This document shows positions 12,184 to 24,093 of a DNA stretch of 64,000 bases, one piece after another. The position numbers and the translations under genes were made by a program. Below the pieces are notes generated by a model. That model did no database searches, was not told the origin of the DNA, and saw only the letters and a list, made by a program, of their open reading frames with translations. The DNA lies in assembly GCA_009739215.1 (NCBI GenBank), contig VSJF01000004.1, positions 1,736,001 to 1,800,000 of the forward strand, given 5' to 3'. Position 1 is the first letter of the stretch. Each line of letters opens with the position of its first letter. The DNA comes from Floccularia luteovirens. Lineage: Eukaryota > Basidiomycota > Agaricomycetes > Agaricales > Squamanitaceae.

Positions 12184-13021
12184 TTATTGAGTTGGAAGAT
12201 CAGTAGAGCGCGAAGTTTCAGTCATCATCTCTGCTTCGTGAGTTCCAGCTGTGATGTTGTTAGCCCCCCTTGATGTTTGTAAAGCGGCTGTAGATGTGTG
12301 CGGTAATTGGATTGTAGAATCAGAGAGCGTCTGAGCATCAGTAACCAAGGAGCCCGAATCCTGTGGAGCACTAGCTTGTTTGACATCCTCCTTCAACTTC
12401 TGAGTCTGAATCCCACTGGCTTCTGCAGTTATTACACGTTTTCCTTCGCTGACATTCTCTGCTGTGGTGGTTATGTATAAATGCGTTTGGTAAATAGTAC
12501 ATATATACGGACCTTTTGAATGCTTGGCCCTCTGGGTTTTATCCTTGCGAAAAATCTTTTGTATTGAAGAGCGGATGTTGACGGCAAATGAGGGGTCGGA
12601 GAGCATGCGCATATCCGCAACTGCACGTTCTACTGTAGGGTACCTTCGTGGGATGTTGGCAACAATTTGACGCTAATATACGGAATGCAAACACTGACCT
12701 GTCCATTTCCTGCAATAGCTCTCTCTGAATGAGCTCTGACGGCATGAACTGGAGCTTTTGATCTTCTTTCAGTCTATCACGCGCATGCTCCTCGATTTTA
12801 GATTTGAAGGAGGAAATTTCATCCTTCTCATCTTGTAAACTGTGCACAATCTGTGTTAAAATTGGACTTACACTACTGAGAAATTGGGTAAGGAGTTCTC
12901 GTCTCAGACGGTCGAACTCGCCCGAATTCTTGAACCTGAAGTTCGAGAGTGTGAGTTCTAGCAACAGCTGTAGTCACCTCTCTTACTCGTTGACTAGCTG
13001 ATTGGGATTTTCTATTGGCAT
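12184..13021 (-). CDS. SHG1: BOD1/SHG1-domain protein, probable COMPASS (Set1C) subunit
   Basis: SHG1 is a small subunit of the Set1 histone H3K4 methyltransferase complex; the same fold occurs in metazoan BOD1. Exon 1 (13021-12987) encodes MPIENPNQLVNE. A 51-nt intron (12986-12936, GTAAGA...CAG) restores FKNSGEFDRLRRELLTQF, which matches the family signature FKxxGxFDxLRxxLL. After a second intron (12698-12644) come YPTVERAVADMRMLSDP and IRSSIQKIF. A third, 3n-length intron probably lies inside the remaining open frame (about 12456-12505), restoring HSKAENVSEGKRV. The C-terminal part is Ser/Thr-rich low complexity and ends LPTQ at 12184. The assignment rests on the FDxLR block plus overall size, so the complex membership is an inference. 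Confidence 0.7.
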
Positions 13022-13353
13022 TCTAGATGTAAGTATAAGTGGGTTCAAGTCGCTATTGAAATTGAAATGGGTTGGGATCACGTGGGATTGCACATGTGAA
13101 TCAGTATCACATGACTGGATTAGATTAGATAGACTAATGTCAATGAAATTTCAGTTCGGTTATTGAAGGATACCAGTAACCCAGTGTAACACGTCCCCAT
13201 TCTACGGCCCCGCTTATTTGCAACAGTGAGAACAGCCCGGTGGCCGTACATATAAAGCGCCAAATTGTAACATCTGTCTTGTAGCACCCTTGCTTTCCCC
13301 CACCAGTTCCCATCATAGATCGATCAGTAACACACATTTCGCTATAATCCATA
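13022..13353. promoter_or_regulatory. Divergent promoter of SHG1 and uroporphyrinogen decarboxylase
   Basis: 330 bases with no coding potential. It holds a TCACGTGG element at 13078-13085 and, about 25 bases on, a TCACATGA half-match at about 13107. A short divergent promoter is the simplest reading. Confidence 0.5.
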
Positions 13354-14602
13354 ATGCCAACTGGGTTTCCACCACTCAAAAACGACCTTCTTCTACGCGC
13401 AGCCAGGGGTATGTTTCAGAGCGCTTACTCATTACGCGAGAAGTTCATCTTTGCTCAACAGGAGAAAAGACAGAACACGCACCAGTATGGGTGATGCGAC
13501 AAGCAGGGAGATATTTACCTGGTAAACAGAAGCAGCTTATTGTGTTTCACTCGACTGAATTACTTTCCAGAATTCCGGAAAGTACGCGAGTCGCATGAAT
13601 TCTTCGAAGTCTGCAGAACACCAGAGCTTGCTACATTGATCACTCTCCAACCCATCAAACGCTACACTGGTCTGCTGGATGCGTCCATAATTTTCAGCGA
13701 TATCCTCGTCATCCCACAAGCTATGGGAATGGAGGTTTTAATGAATCCTGGTCCTCATTTTCCTGATCCGCTGGTCACACCAGCTGATGTCAGTAAGCTT
13801 AAAACAACTGTTGATGTTGATGAAGAACTGGGCTATGTATTCCAAGCTATCACGAAAACGAGGCATGAATTGCAAGGAGAAGTCCCCTTAATTGGATTCT
13901 GTGGCGCGCCCTGGACGTTGTTTGCATACATGATAGAAGGTGGTGGAAGCAAGACCTTCCAGAAGGCCAAAACCTGGCTGTTTAAATACCCTGAGGAGTC
14001 AAAGGCTTTACTTATGCGTATTGCAGATGTTTGCATTGACTTCCTTGTCGGCCAAGTTAAGGCGGGGGCACAGGTGAGTAAGGCACGGATTATTTTAAAG
14101 ACACCCGCTTACTAGTATCTAGCTCTTGCAAGTCTTTGATTCATGGGCGGGCGAGCTTTCTCCATATGATTTCAGCCAGTTCTCCCTCCCAACCTTGGAA
14201 CACATAGCTAAAAGTGTACGTAGAAGGCTTGAGCAGGAAATTATCCCCCCTCCACCTATGACTTTGTTCGCTAAAGGCGCTAATCATGCTCTTGGTCTCC
14301 TGGCGGAACATTCCGGTTATGATGTGCTAGGACTGGATTGGTGCATTGATCCAGTTGAAGCCCGACGTCTTGTTGGAAGCAAAGTTGCATTGCAGGGCAA
14401 CATGGATCCTAACGTCCTGTTTGGAGGTCGAGAGGCCATAGAAAGCACCGTGAAACGTATGTGTGCAGGGTTCAGAGGAGAAGGCGGGTGGATTGCAAAT
14501 TTAGGGCATGGTATAACCCCAGGAGTTGAGCCGGAAGATCTCCGCTGGTTCCTCGAATGTGTCCATAAATATTCGTCCACTTCCATCCGTTCTGAAGCGT
14601 AA
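13354..14602 (+). CDS. HEM12: Uroporphyrinogen decarboxylase
   Basis: Cytosolic enzyme that decarboxylates the four acetate side chains of uroporphyrinogen III to give coproporphyrinogen III in haem synthesis. Exon 1 is MPTGFPPLKNDLLLRAARG, followed by an intron (about 13409-13461) to EKTEHAPVWVMRQAGRYLP, the conserved substrate-cleft signature. A second intron (about 13521-13569) joins EFRKVRESHEFF. The long exon carries the catalytic Asp region SIIFSDILVIPQAMGM, GFCGAPWTLFAYMIEGGGS (conserved Tyr) and HEFFEVCRTPELA. A third intron (about 14073-14123) separates QVKAGAQ from LLQVFDSWAGELSP. The end shows GLDWCIDPVEARRLVG, ALQGNMDPNVLFG and the conserved NLGHGITPGVEPE, terminating at a TAA. 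Length and all family motifs are normal. Convergent with CDC14. Confidence 0.96.
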
Positions 14603-14893
14603 TATAGATACTATGAAGGAAACATCATTGTACGAATATATTTTTGATGCACGGCATATGCTCAGATCTACCAAACTCCCTATCTTTCATTTGTCAACTC
14701 AAGATAAAGTAAGAGATGTTGTATAGGTGCTTAATTCAGATATCTAAGATGAATGACGATGCGAATATAAGATGAATGGCGGGCAGGGAATGGGGAGTAT
14801 GCGAATAATAAACTAGGAAAACATAGCAAAACAGGGCTGACTGTCAGAAACCTGCCATGAAAAAAATACAGAGCAATATAGTGAGGGCACATG
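14603..14893. other. Convergent 3' spacer between HEM12 and CDC14
   Basis: About 290 bases between two stop codons, AT-rich and without coding signal. It presumably holds the two 3' UTRs. No obvious terminator structure was identified. Confidence 0.4.
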
Positions 14894-17133
14894 TCATGCT
14901 ACTACATCCGCTGAACTGAAGCTGCTCCGTCTGCGTCTTATGCTTCTTAAGCCAGGGCGTTCAGATTTTGACGCAGGAACCACTACACCAGCTACATTAT
15001 TTGCCACCCAGGAATCGTTTTGAACAGTTGGTGTACGCTTCAAGTTTGCGACATTGACAACTTCACTTAGAGAGGATGTATGTTGAGGCTTTCTAGTGGG
15101 AATCAGTGTGGGTAACCTCGATATTGGGGGTGTAGGAGAGTTCGCTGCTCGGTTTGATCGCGTTTGTACTTGTGGGGTATTGCCCAGAGCTGCTTTGGCT
15201 GCTGCAGCGCTCCGAGTAGTGGCAAGGCGGGGTATTTTATTTGGACCCTGTCGCGAAGAGGTAGTTTTCACTGGCGAATCAGTAACAGAACCCGAAGCTC
15301 CCGCCTTCCGGATAACAGCAGCTCCAGCAGTGGATCTCGTGACACGTGTAGGTCGCTGCTCTGATGCCGTGATACCTCTTCCGGCTGTCGATTTCGTGGA
15401 CTTTGATCTCCTTGGTCCGCTCGGAGCCGCACATAGAGCCGGCAGTATATCGTTCGCTTCGTTGTCATCATCATCAGAATCTTGCGCAAGTCGTTTTGTG
15501 ACGGGAGTCTTCCTAGGTTGCCCAGGAGGAGTAATTGCCTTCGCTTTCGCTGTGGCGGCGGCAACATGACGGTTGGGCGTAACAGGTGGCAAAGAAAGAG
15601 GGACATGCGTTGGTGTTGTTTGCATTGCGTCTGTATCTTCATCAGTCTCTGCGGGTGGAGTGGCAGGTGTCACAACAGCTGGTGCCACAACAGGGCTTGT
15701 TGCTTGTTGCTTTCGTGCTTCATCTACTGCTGACCACTTCACCCACTCTAATTGCTTGAGATACAAGTATTGTTGTTGAGGTCCTACGACGCTACCAGGA
15801 CGAACGATACGCATAAAGGCAATTGCTTCATTGGCGGTAAAACCATATTTCCAAATAAGATACGCTCCTATGAGTGTACCAGTACGTCCCAAACCGGCCT
15901 TGCACTGTGAATTTGGTGTATCATGAGTAATAATTAAGACCATTTGAATGCAAACGCACATGTACAGCCACAACTCCCCCTCTCTCAACGATGCGATCGG
16001 AGACATCTATGAACGTCCTAACGATTTCGTCGGTAGGATTGGTTCCATCATCGAAATAGAGCTCCATATGATCGATGCCGCGATCAAGGAAAGTAGTTCG
16101 GTCGTATAGCTCGGTGTTAAGTCGCACTACTAGCTTGATGTTACGTTTTTCAAAGTAATCCAGACAATTAAGGTAAGGAGTAGGCAACTTGCGCTGCAAT
16201 GCAACATTGGTGGAGCTTGAAGTAGAAGAGACGGAAGAACTACGATCACTCGGGGCGGTCTTTGAGGAATCCTTAGCTTCTTTTTGGCGTTTGAGCCAAC
16301 TGGCATCCACAGGTGAAGCAAAGGCAATGAAGTTGGGAGTTATCCAGTTCCAGTCGCCATTTTCCACCTTTTCATAGAATTCGTAATCTTCTACACTGAA
16401 TTCGTTCATATCACAAAGGCCATTCTGCATAGCCTTCCAAATTCCCCAAAGGCAGTCTTGGATATTTAGATTAAAATCTGAAGGGCCACGACCTGCGTCC
16501 CGAAAAGGCATGAACTCTATTTCCGCAATTGGGTGGAAGGCCTCCCATGGTGCGCGTCGTTGCACTATCATCTGATCCGAAAGGGGTCACAAATTGATTA
16601 ATATTATTTATCGCTATAAACACAAACCACGTATAGCGCCATTAGCAATGCGGCATTCGCTTTTCTTTTGGGATCATCTGAGGAGTACAAAACCAATCTA
16701 TGTTGAGAAAGGTCCTTGTCCTGCAGTAGCACCATAAGTTCACGTGAGTGGCATGCGGACGCAACGTTTTGAAGACATACCTCAAGTAATTCATGAATGA
16801 GAATGCATGCTTTGTAAACCATCGCGAGATTGAGCGGACCCCAATCTTGAAAGAATGATAGATATAGGAGTTGGTTGTCGATTGTGAAGTAATAGTAAAG
16901 TGCATGATCATCCGGAGAAGCTGAGGGGCCACCCCTTGGTCGTGCACGGACGCGTGGCTGGTTTCCTGGCTCCGCAGATAGCCTATTGAGCACTTGAGGG
17001 TTAGGCGGAGGGTTTGGAAACGTTGTGAAGTAGAGCCTGAAGAAACGAGGTCAACAGCCTTGCAGTTAAGGTTAAGGAGACAACGAGCACACCTGTCGCC
17101 GAAGTGGCAAAGGGGCTCACACTTTGGAGCCAT
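14894..17133 (-). CDS. CDC14: CDC14 dual-specificity phosphatase
   Basis: Proline-directed phosphatase that reverses CDK phosphorylation at mitotic exit and cytokinesis. Exon 1 from ATG 17133 gives [13 protein letters not shown]; a 55-nt intron joins [15 protein letters not shown]. The N-terminal DSPn domain contains [31 protein letters not shown] and [20 protein letters not shown]. After further introns come [27 protein letters not shown] and [15 protein letters not shown]. The catalytic domain follows: [33 protein letters not shown], then the P-loop split by an intron as [20 protein letters not shown], giving HCxxxxxR. The conserved [18 protein letters not shown] is intact. The C-terminal tail (about 270 residues) is Ser/Thr/Pro/Arg-rich and disordered, ending SFSSADVVA. 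Divergent from the MBF factor gene. Confidence 0.95.
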
Positions 17134-17792
17134 GATGGATATACAAGAAGAGAGATTTATATGACAAATGGAAGTTGGAAGAGAAGGAGCGTAGAGGGCG
17201 AGGAGATGTAAGTTGACGGCAATAACAATTGCAACCACACAAGATGGGAAACACGAGCACGTGACCATTCCCTTTGTCTTTGCTTGGCCCAGAGGCTGAA
17301 GCGGTCATCGCAATAATAGCTTTCATCACAGATAATATATAAAAGTGTAGTATCATAAGCTACTAATCTATGTATGTCAGGTAGCCCTGTTGGTGCTTTG
17401 TTCATTCTATTGTGCTATTGTACACTTCGTGTCTACACTATAATTATCCAAGTATAACCAATGGCTGCCCAAGGAGTGCTATCTCTTTGATAGAAATTTT
17501 GAGATGTCCTGGCTCGTGAGTTTAGCTCTATAGAGTATGATTACATGCTTGCAGCCATATGATGGAATGTTGATTTTACATTTGCAATACTCAAACATGA
17601 ACTTGGAATTCGAAGCATGTTTCCTGTATTTGTCATTGTTGTGTTTCACGCGTCAATGAGCACACGGGATTTCCATGACACTGTCTGCTAGCTACTTGCT
17701 CTCTCCGGCACAAAGTATCTTTGAATAAGCGACCTAAAAGGTCCTGGAGTAAAGTTTTACCTTCACACATTTACGCGCTTGTATACGGGGCC
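17134..17792. promoter_or_regulatory. Divergent promoter of CDC14 and the MBF factor gene
   Basis: 660 bases with no gene. It contains a GCACGTGA element at 17257-17264 close to the CDC14 start and an MCB-type ACGCGT at 17648-17653 on the side of the transcription factor gene. Confidence 0.55.
17648..17653. promoter_or_regulatory. MCB-like element ACGCGT
   Basis: Exact palindromic MluI cell-cycle box core, about 140 bases upstream of the MBF factor start codon. In yeasts this hexamer is bound by MBF (APSES proteins) in G1/S promoters. A single hexamer can occur by chance, so function is inferred from position only. Confidence 0.4.
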
Positions 17793-20278
17793 ATGCCAGA
17801 TACCCAAATTTTCAAAGTAAGTCGTCGTGTCCAAGCAAATCTGCCCCTTGAAGCTCATATATCTCGCAAAATAATTTCAGGCCACATATAGTGGTATTCC
17901 GGTATATGAGATGTATGTGTATTTTGACACGATTTTACACGAGTTTCTGAACAATCGACACGTTAAGGATGTGCAAAGGGGTTGCGGTCATGCGGCGGCG
18001 CGCGGATTCGTGGCTTAACGCGACCCAAATATTAAAAGTAGCGGGCTTTGATAAACCACAGCGTACCCGCGTTTTGGAACGTGAGGTTCAAAAGGGAGAA
18101 CATGAGAAAGTTCAAGGCGGATACGGGAAATATCAAGGTCTGTAGGTTTGATCCTGTCTTCTGGGCAATCATAACTTGTCGCTCTCGATCAGGAACATGG
18201 ATTCCTCTCGAGCGTGGCCTAGGACTCGCTAAACAATATAACTGTGAATATCTGCTTCGACCAATAATTGAATTCCAGCCAGCTGCAAACAGCCCGCCGT
18301 TAGCTCCTAAACATCTTGTAACAAATGCTACTGCCCGCCCTGCGCGCAAAGCTCCCGTTCCTGATCCTGCAGCTGCAACATCCATGGTCAATACACGTTC
18401 GACTCGAAGACAAGTCCCAGATGTTCCTGAAGATGAATCCGACCATGATACCCTGTCTGTTCGTGGTTCCGAAGATGGCTCCATGACTCCGTCGCCTTCG
18501 GAGGCATCATCAAGTTCACGCACTCCTTCTCCAATCAACAGCCCCAGACCCTCTTATGGGTCTAATGGTATTGATGATGAACGACAATCTCTAATACAAA
18601 GGAACAAATACCGACGCTCCGCTGACGACCAGTTTGATGAATTATCTGATGAAGAAAGCTCAAAATTAAATGGTATAAACGACGCCAGGACATATGGGGA
18701 TCAAATCCTAGAATATTTTATATCTGACACGAATCAAGTTCCTTCGGTTCTCATTTCACCACCCCCAGACTTTGACCCAAACATGGCTATTGACGATGAT
18801 GGTCACACCTCTCTGCATTGGGCCTGTGCCATGGGTCGTATTCGCATTGTGAAGCTGCTTCTAACAGCTGGTGCGGACATATTCAAGGTCAACAAAGCTG
18901 GCCAGACAGCTCTCATGCGAAGCGTCATGTTTGCTAATAACTACGACGTCCGCAAGTTTCCTGAACTCTATGAGCTCTTACATCGCTCCACGCTCAACAT
19001 TGACAATTACAATCGCACAGTTTTTCACCACATAGTTGACGTGGCTATGTCGAAAGGCAAAACTCATGCGGCGAGATACTACATGGAAACTGTTCTCAAC
19101 AGACTAGCAGATTACCCGAAAGAACTTGCAGATGTAATCAACTTCCAAGACGAAGATGGGGAGACTGCACTTACTATGGCTGCGAGGTGCCGAAGCAAAC
19201 GGCTTGTCAAACTTTTGATTGACCATGGTGCTGATCCCAAAATCATAAACAACGATGGGAAAAGCACGGAAGACTACATATTGGAAGATGAAAGATTTCG
19301 TTCTTCACCTGTCCCACCCTCACGGACTACATCGATGTCGTTCAGAAACGCGCAAGCAGCGCTTTCTCCTCCCAATGCACCTCCCATGTATGTTTTTGCT
19401 CCTTCAAATGGTGATCGGCCACCCCTGCATCACTCTGTCGCCGCACAAAAAGCCAGCACAAGATGTGTAAACGACATTGCCATTATGCTAGACAGCTTAG
19501 CAGCCTCATTTGATCAAGAACTCCGAGACAGAGAACGAGATATGAATCAGGCCCAGGCACTACTAAATAATATCCAAGCAGAGATTTTAGAAAGTCAAAG
19601 GGCTGTAGGACATCTCAGATCACAAGCAGACGGTTTATCTCAAGCCAAGCAGAAGTTGCAAGACTTGGAGAACGAGCTGCTGTTGAAAATGGGGAGAAGG
19701 TATCGGCTAGGCTGGGAAAAGTGGGTGAAAGACGAAGAACTCCGTGAGAAAACCATCCGAGATGCAGCAGACGGTGAATTAGCCATCACCTCAGCAACGG
19801 TCCCATATATGGCTGAAGATGATATGGTAGTCGACACTAGTGCAGATGCAGAAAAAGCCAAAGGAAAACGGAAAGCACCTTCACCAACAGAGGATATCTC
19901 TGATCTAATAGAGTTGTACTCAAACATACCGGCTAATCCGGACGAGCTACGACAAGCGTGCGATGCTCTACGAGAGGAAGTATTACAATGTCGCAAGAGG
20001 AGAAAAACTACTTTTGACGAATTGGTGACATTCCAAGCAGAAGCAGGGACCAGCGGACGTATGAATGAATATAGACAGCTGATCGGTGCAGGGTGTGGTG
20101 GCATTCCTGCCTCAGAAGTTGATCACGTATTGGGAATGTTGCTTGAGGTAAAACATAAAACGTTGCCCTGTTTTTTTTTTTCCTTGCTAATTTTATCTTG
20201 CTACAGACACTCGAATCAGAGGAACCTAGTTCGTCGTCGACTGCGTGGAGTGGGTCTAAGATTGTGGCTGTTGGATGA
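17793..20278 (+). CDS. MBP1: APSES/ankyrin transcription factor, MBF/SBF DNA-binding subunit
   Basis: G1/S transcription factor of the Mbp1/Swi4/Res family. Exon 1 (ATG 17793) is MPDTQIFK. A 64-nt intron leads to [11 protein letters not shown], another 55-nt intron to [20 protein letters not shown]. The APSES (KilA-N) domain continues with [20 protein letters not shown] and GGYGKYQ. An intron at 18137-18191 joins [21 protein letters not shown] Ser/Pro/acidic linker follows, then ankyrin repeats ([57 protein letters not shown]). The C-terminal half is coiled coil ([39 protein letters not shown]), as in Swi6-binding members. The last intron (about 20149-20206) joins LLE to [14 protein letters not shown], stop at 20278. 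A longer frame start near 18048 is in the wrong frame for the DNA-binding domain and is rejected. Confidence 0.93.
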
Positions 20279-20406
20279 TCCTTTGTTGTATTTCTATTCT
20301 GATCTTGCGTAGAATATCTGTTCTTTGGGCTGGTGTAGTGCATGTATAACATATTACTTTATTACCTGGCACCTCCGAGTCGTCCACAGCCATCCATTTG
20401 CTTATG

Positions 20407-20414
20407 TCACGTGA
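20407..20414. promoter_or_regulatory. TCACGTGA palindrome upstream of uL24m
   Basis: Perfect 8-bp palindrome 113 bases upstream of the uL24m start codon, in the short spacer after the MBF factor gene. This is the strongest copy of the CACGTG element seen in several promoters here; candidate binders are bHLH proteins such as Cbf1, but that is inference. Confidence 0.45.
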
Positions 20415-20526
20415 TAATTTTTTGAGCGGTGTCCTAAAGAACGCGACCTCGCAAGTCATACTTCCACTTGCTACATCTCAGTCATATATGCAGTGAAGCC
20501 CTTGAAATCCTGTATTTTCCGAGCAC

Positions 20527-21781
20527 ATGTCACTTCAACGCTTTACAAGGAGGTCACTCATCAGTGCTACGACAACTCGACCATGGACAACAAATTTTCG
20601 CCACCTACTGCCTATTCCTAAACAATGGCTGAAGCGAGCGAGCCCGCGCGATGCTATGATCAAGTCTGTCCGGCCTATAGACCGCATAAAGTATTGGAAT
20701 ATTGTCCCAGGTGACCAGATTCGTATACTAGGAGACAAGAGTAATACGATACACGAAGTGCTCAGTATAAATCGTATCAGTAATCGGGTTTTCGTTAAAG
20801 GCGCCGTGAACGTGAGCTTCAATTCTTCTGTAATGTACAAGACTTCATCTAGGATATCCAGAGCGGGGAGGAGGATACGAACAAAGTTGTGTCCAACAAA
20901 AATTATCATTATTCCAGGTGCCAACTCTTCCTCGGGAACTATGAGTTTGCGAGTCCCTCCGGCACGAAGGTCCAACCGTATGTGTCAAATTTCAGTACCA
21001 ATAACATAACTCACGTAACTCTTGTAGTGTATTTGCTCAACGGTTGGGTTCGTCTATGCCTTATTGGAATCCGTTTTTCCACCAATACGAATGGAAGCGG
21101 TTTGCCCTATGCACAACGCCAAGGTTACCCGCCGCCCAAGGCCAGCAGACCCCCATTCCTTGGCCAGTCACACAACCAAAAAAGAATCCTGATCGTGAGT
21201 TATGCTGTTTACTGTGATATGGCCGAACTGATTTAATATTTTACGATGTAGCCAGCCAATACGACACCCCTAAAGAAGAGGTTATGAAAGTCACTTACAA
21301 ACCTCCAGCTTTTAGTCCTTCTTTACGAGGTCTAATTCCTCGACCACTGCTAGAAAAAGATTTCCTCGCTTCGATGTACAACACTCATCGTCGAAGTAAA
21401 ATAGATGAGTCAATGCCGGCGGAAATTTTTTTACATAGGGAACTCTCAAATCCTCATGCAACTGCCAAAAAGCTAAAACGTTGGAAGATACACCAACATA
21501 TGAAACAAGCACTACTAAAGCAGATTACGGATGAGGATATAAAGAATGCCAATGGTAAACCACTAAGAGAGGTCAAAGCAGAGGCTGCATTCAAATGGCG
21601 TCAGCAACTAGCTGAAGAGAAGGAAGCGCAGAGGAAGCGAAGATGGAAACATGCAGCTGCTGAAGCCGAAATGATGAGGAAGAAAGCAAGGCAGGGAAAG
21701 AAGGAAGCGAGGCTTAGACAACGGTTAACAGAGTTGGTGCTGAAGGAAGAGCCCAACCAAGTCATTCCAAAAGAGCTTTAG
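20527..21781 (+). CDS. MRPL40: Mitochondrial large-subunit ribosomal protein uL24m
   Basis: KOW-domain protein of the mitochondrial large ribosomal subunit. The N-terminus MSLQRFTRRSLISATTTR is basic and lacks acidic residues, like a mitochondrial presequence. The KOW motif is IVPGDQIRILGDKSNTIHEV followed by RISNRVFVKG. An intron at 20812-20860 joins GAVN to SGEEDTNKVV, where translation continues into the block CQLFLGNYEFASPSGTKVQ. An intron at about 20979-21027 joins VFAQRLGSSMPYWNPFF. A final intron (about 21191-21252) leads to the last exon beginning SQYDTPKEEV, with conserved PRPLLEKDFLASMYN and a long Lys/Arg/Glu-rich helical tail (WRQQLAEEKEAQRKRRWK...) ending VIPKEL. The KOW segment plus presequence and the fungal extension support uL24m. 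Confidence 0.82.
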
Positions 21782-22124
21782 TCAATACATATAGCTGTTG
21801 CCCTGAATTTCCGAACGGGACAATTTTAAAGAGTCAGTGACTTTGTGACATGATACCATATCCAAGTTTCCTCGTGTACCGTGTTGACCGGTGCCAGATT
21901 ACTACTTTATATCTCTCCTTCTCGAGCATGAGCTTAACAACTTGATCTTCAATCCAACATACGCTCATAACCCCCGCGTTGCTATTATACCCTCCATTAT
22001 CTGAGTTCCCGTAATTACCTCACACTTCCCCAATTCAAGCTCAAGTACTGTTGTTCACTTGCCTCGAGGTCTTACTAAGGTCTATCAGTGCTGTCACGTC
22101 TCAGACCATTACCCTCTCAACGTT
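21782..22124. other. Intergenic spacer upstream of nucleoside transporter
   Basis: 340 bases, pyrimidine-rich toward the next start codon, as is usual for core fungal promoters. No coding or repeat signal. Confidence 0.4.
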
Positions 22125-23750
22125 ATGACAGTCGCTCCCCCTTCGCCAGAAGCATTGTATCATGCTATTCCACAAGGTCCAGATACCACAGACCCTCGTC
22201 TCGATGTCGAACTCTACAATGAAGACGCTCCTTACCTGACCCCGACACCACCTTCTGACCCGGTTGCTGTTTTGGTAGACGCTCGTATTCAATGGATCCA
22301 CTTCATACTGGGTTGCTCAGTCCTTCTGCCGTGGAATGGTATTACTTCTTCACTCGGTTATCATGTGGCTAAGATCCTAACTCTTATTTTAGTGATGATC
22401 ACGGCAACTCCTTACTTTGCCTCCCGCTTAGAGGGCTCACGATATAGACCAACCTTCAGCTCATATCTATCAACAACATTCACTTTGTCGAATTTTGTGT
22501 TCTTAGCCCATGCGACAGTCACTTCGAAAAGAGTTCGTTCATTCCACCATTGTCTACTACACTACTCACTAAATTGTTTTTTAGTCTTCACCTTCACGTC
22601 AAATCCGGACCATGATAATGTGCCTTGCGGTCTTGACATTCTTTCTGACAGCAAGCACGCTCTATACATTGCCTCAAGGATTCTTCTTCATCTTCGTTCT
22701 CATGAATGGCGCTGCACAGGCAGCAGCAGGTGCCTATCTCACAACATCTACCATCGCAGTTGCCTCCCTCTTCGGCCCTCCAGCAGTGCAGGCCATGATG
22801 TCTGGACAAGCTGCAGTTGCCGTTGCCGTTAGTTCGGTGCAGGTATTAAGTGCTGCTGCATCCGTGTGGGGAAAACCGCGGACATATGTAAGTGATGGAT
22901 CAGCAGAGGAGCGGTCCGCTTTCATCTTTTTCGGCCTATCCACGTTGTTTCTGATTGCAAGCGCTGGAGCCCACGCCTGGCTGTTGAAAATGCCTGCTTA
23001 CAAGGTTGTTGCGGCTTCCCTGGAACGTAACGAGCAAAAGCTTTCAAGGGAGTCTGGAACCACCGAAGAGCGGCTAGGTCTTGTGTCTAGTGGACGAAAC
23101 AAGACTTCAGATGATCACATCACTGCTTTGAAAGTAGCAAAGTCCAATTTCGTCTTTGAGATCGCTGTATCTTACGTTTTTGTTGTCACCCTGGTATGTA
23201 TCCACCAGAGATTCCACCCGTCCCAATTTACCAATCCTCATTTTAGGCTGTCTTCCCTCCGATCACCACTTCTATTCAGTCAACCAACCCAGACACACAC
23301 CCCCTACTCTTCAGCGCCGTTCATTTTTTAATTTTCAACGTCGGAGATCTTTTTGGTCGTTTTGCCTGTTCAGTCCCTTTCCTTCTATTGTGGTCTTCAA
23401 AATGGCTTCTTGTACTGTCGACAGCACGGACACTTTTTATCCCACTATTCCTGATGTGCAACATTCAAAGACCCGGAGCGTTCACTGAGTTGTCTCCGAT
23501 CATTAGCTCTGATTTGCTCTACTTCCTCATCCTCCTTGTTTTTGGGTGGTCCAATGGGTATGTTTCGAGCTTGTGCATGATGTCCGCCCCATCATTAGAA
23601 CATAACCCAAAACTCAAGGGTCGTGTAGAGTACGTAGATGTTGCCGCCACAGTTGCAAGCTTCTGCCTGGTTGGAGGCTTAGTACTAGGTAGTATTGCGA
23701 GCTTCGCAGTCAAAGCTGCCGTCTGTGGTTGTAACCCATTTACAGATTAA
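22125..23750 (+). CDS. FUN26: Equilibrative nucleoside transporter (SLC29/FUN26 family)
   Basis: Multi-spanning nucleoside/nucleobase transporter, in yeast located in the vacuole membrane. Starts MTVAPPSPEALYHAIPQG with an acidic/Pro-rich cytoplasmic N-terminus. TM1 is IQWIHFILGCSVLLPWN, and the conserved LLPWN is followed, across an intron (about 22339-22393), by VMITATPYFASRLEGS, a strong ENT signature. TM segments include TFFLTASTLYTLPQGFFFIF, the family-typical GAAQAAAGAYLTTSTIAVAS (ENT Gly-rich region), FFGLSTLFLIASAGAHAWLL, then FVFEIAVSYVFVVTL joined by an intron (about 23194-23248) to AVFPPITTSIQS. The C-terminal TMs contain FNVGDLFGRF (conserved D and R), FGWSNGYVSSLCMM and SFCLVGGLVLGSIASF, ending NPFTD. 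About four or five introns; complete. Confidence 0.93.
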
Positions 23751-24093
23751 ATTGTGCTTATCCCTATACCGCAACTAGTAAATAGTGTATATTGTTCTCA
23801 ACAAGAGAATTTTAGGAATTCATTCTGTAGATAACAGTCTGTCATAGTACACATGGACATGCGAACGAATATAATACACTGCAGGGATTAACTCAAGGAA
23901 GCCAGCTTTCTGGAGCCAACAGGAACCTATTCGTTTTTGCAAGCTAGGGAGACTCGTGGAAGCGGACCCGCTAGCTTAGTCTTCATAATACCTGCCAGAT
24001 GTTGCGTACTTCGTGCTACTTACAGAGACACGAAAACCTCATGACAATGAAGGTGATGCAAAAAGGGACAAATAAATGACAAGACGAAATCAA
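23751..24093. other. Convergent spacer after nucleoside transporter
   Basis: 340 bases of AT-rich sequence without coding signal, between the stop codon of the transporter and the stop of the minus-strand gene. Presumably 3' UTRs. Confidence 0.35.

Noticed and set aside
13021..13080. tRNA-like GGTTCAAGTC sequence
   Set aside because: No acceptor stem, D-arm or anticodon arm can be built around it; it lies in the SHG1/HEM12 promoter.
18048..18190. Extended N-terminus of the MBF factor reading [14 protein letters not shown]...
   Set aside because: This frame runs through an intron and encodes nonsense opposite a perfect APSES domain in the other frame starting at 17793.
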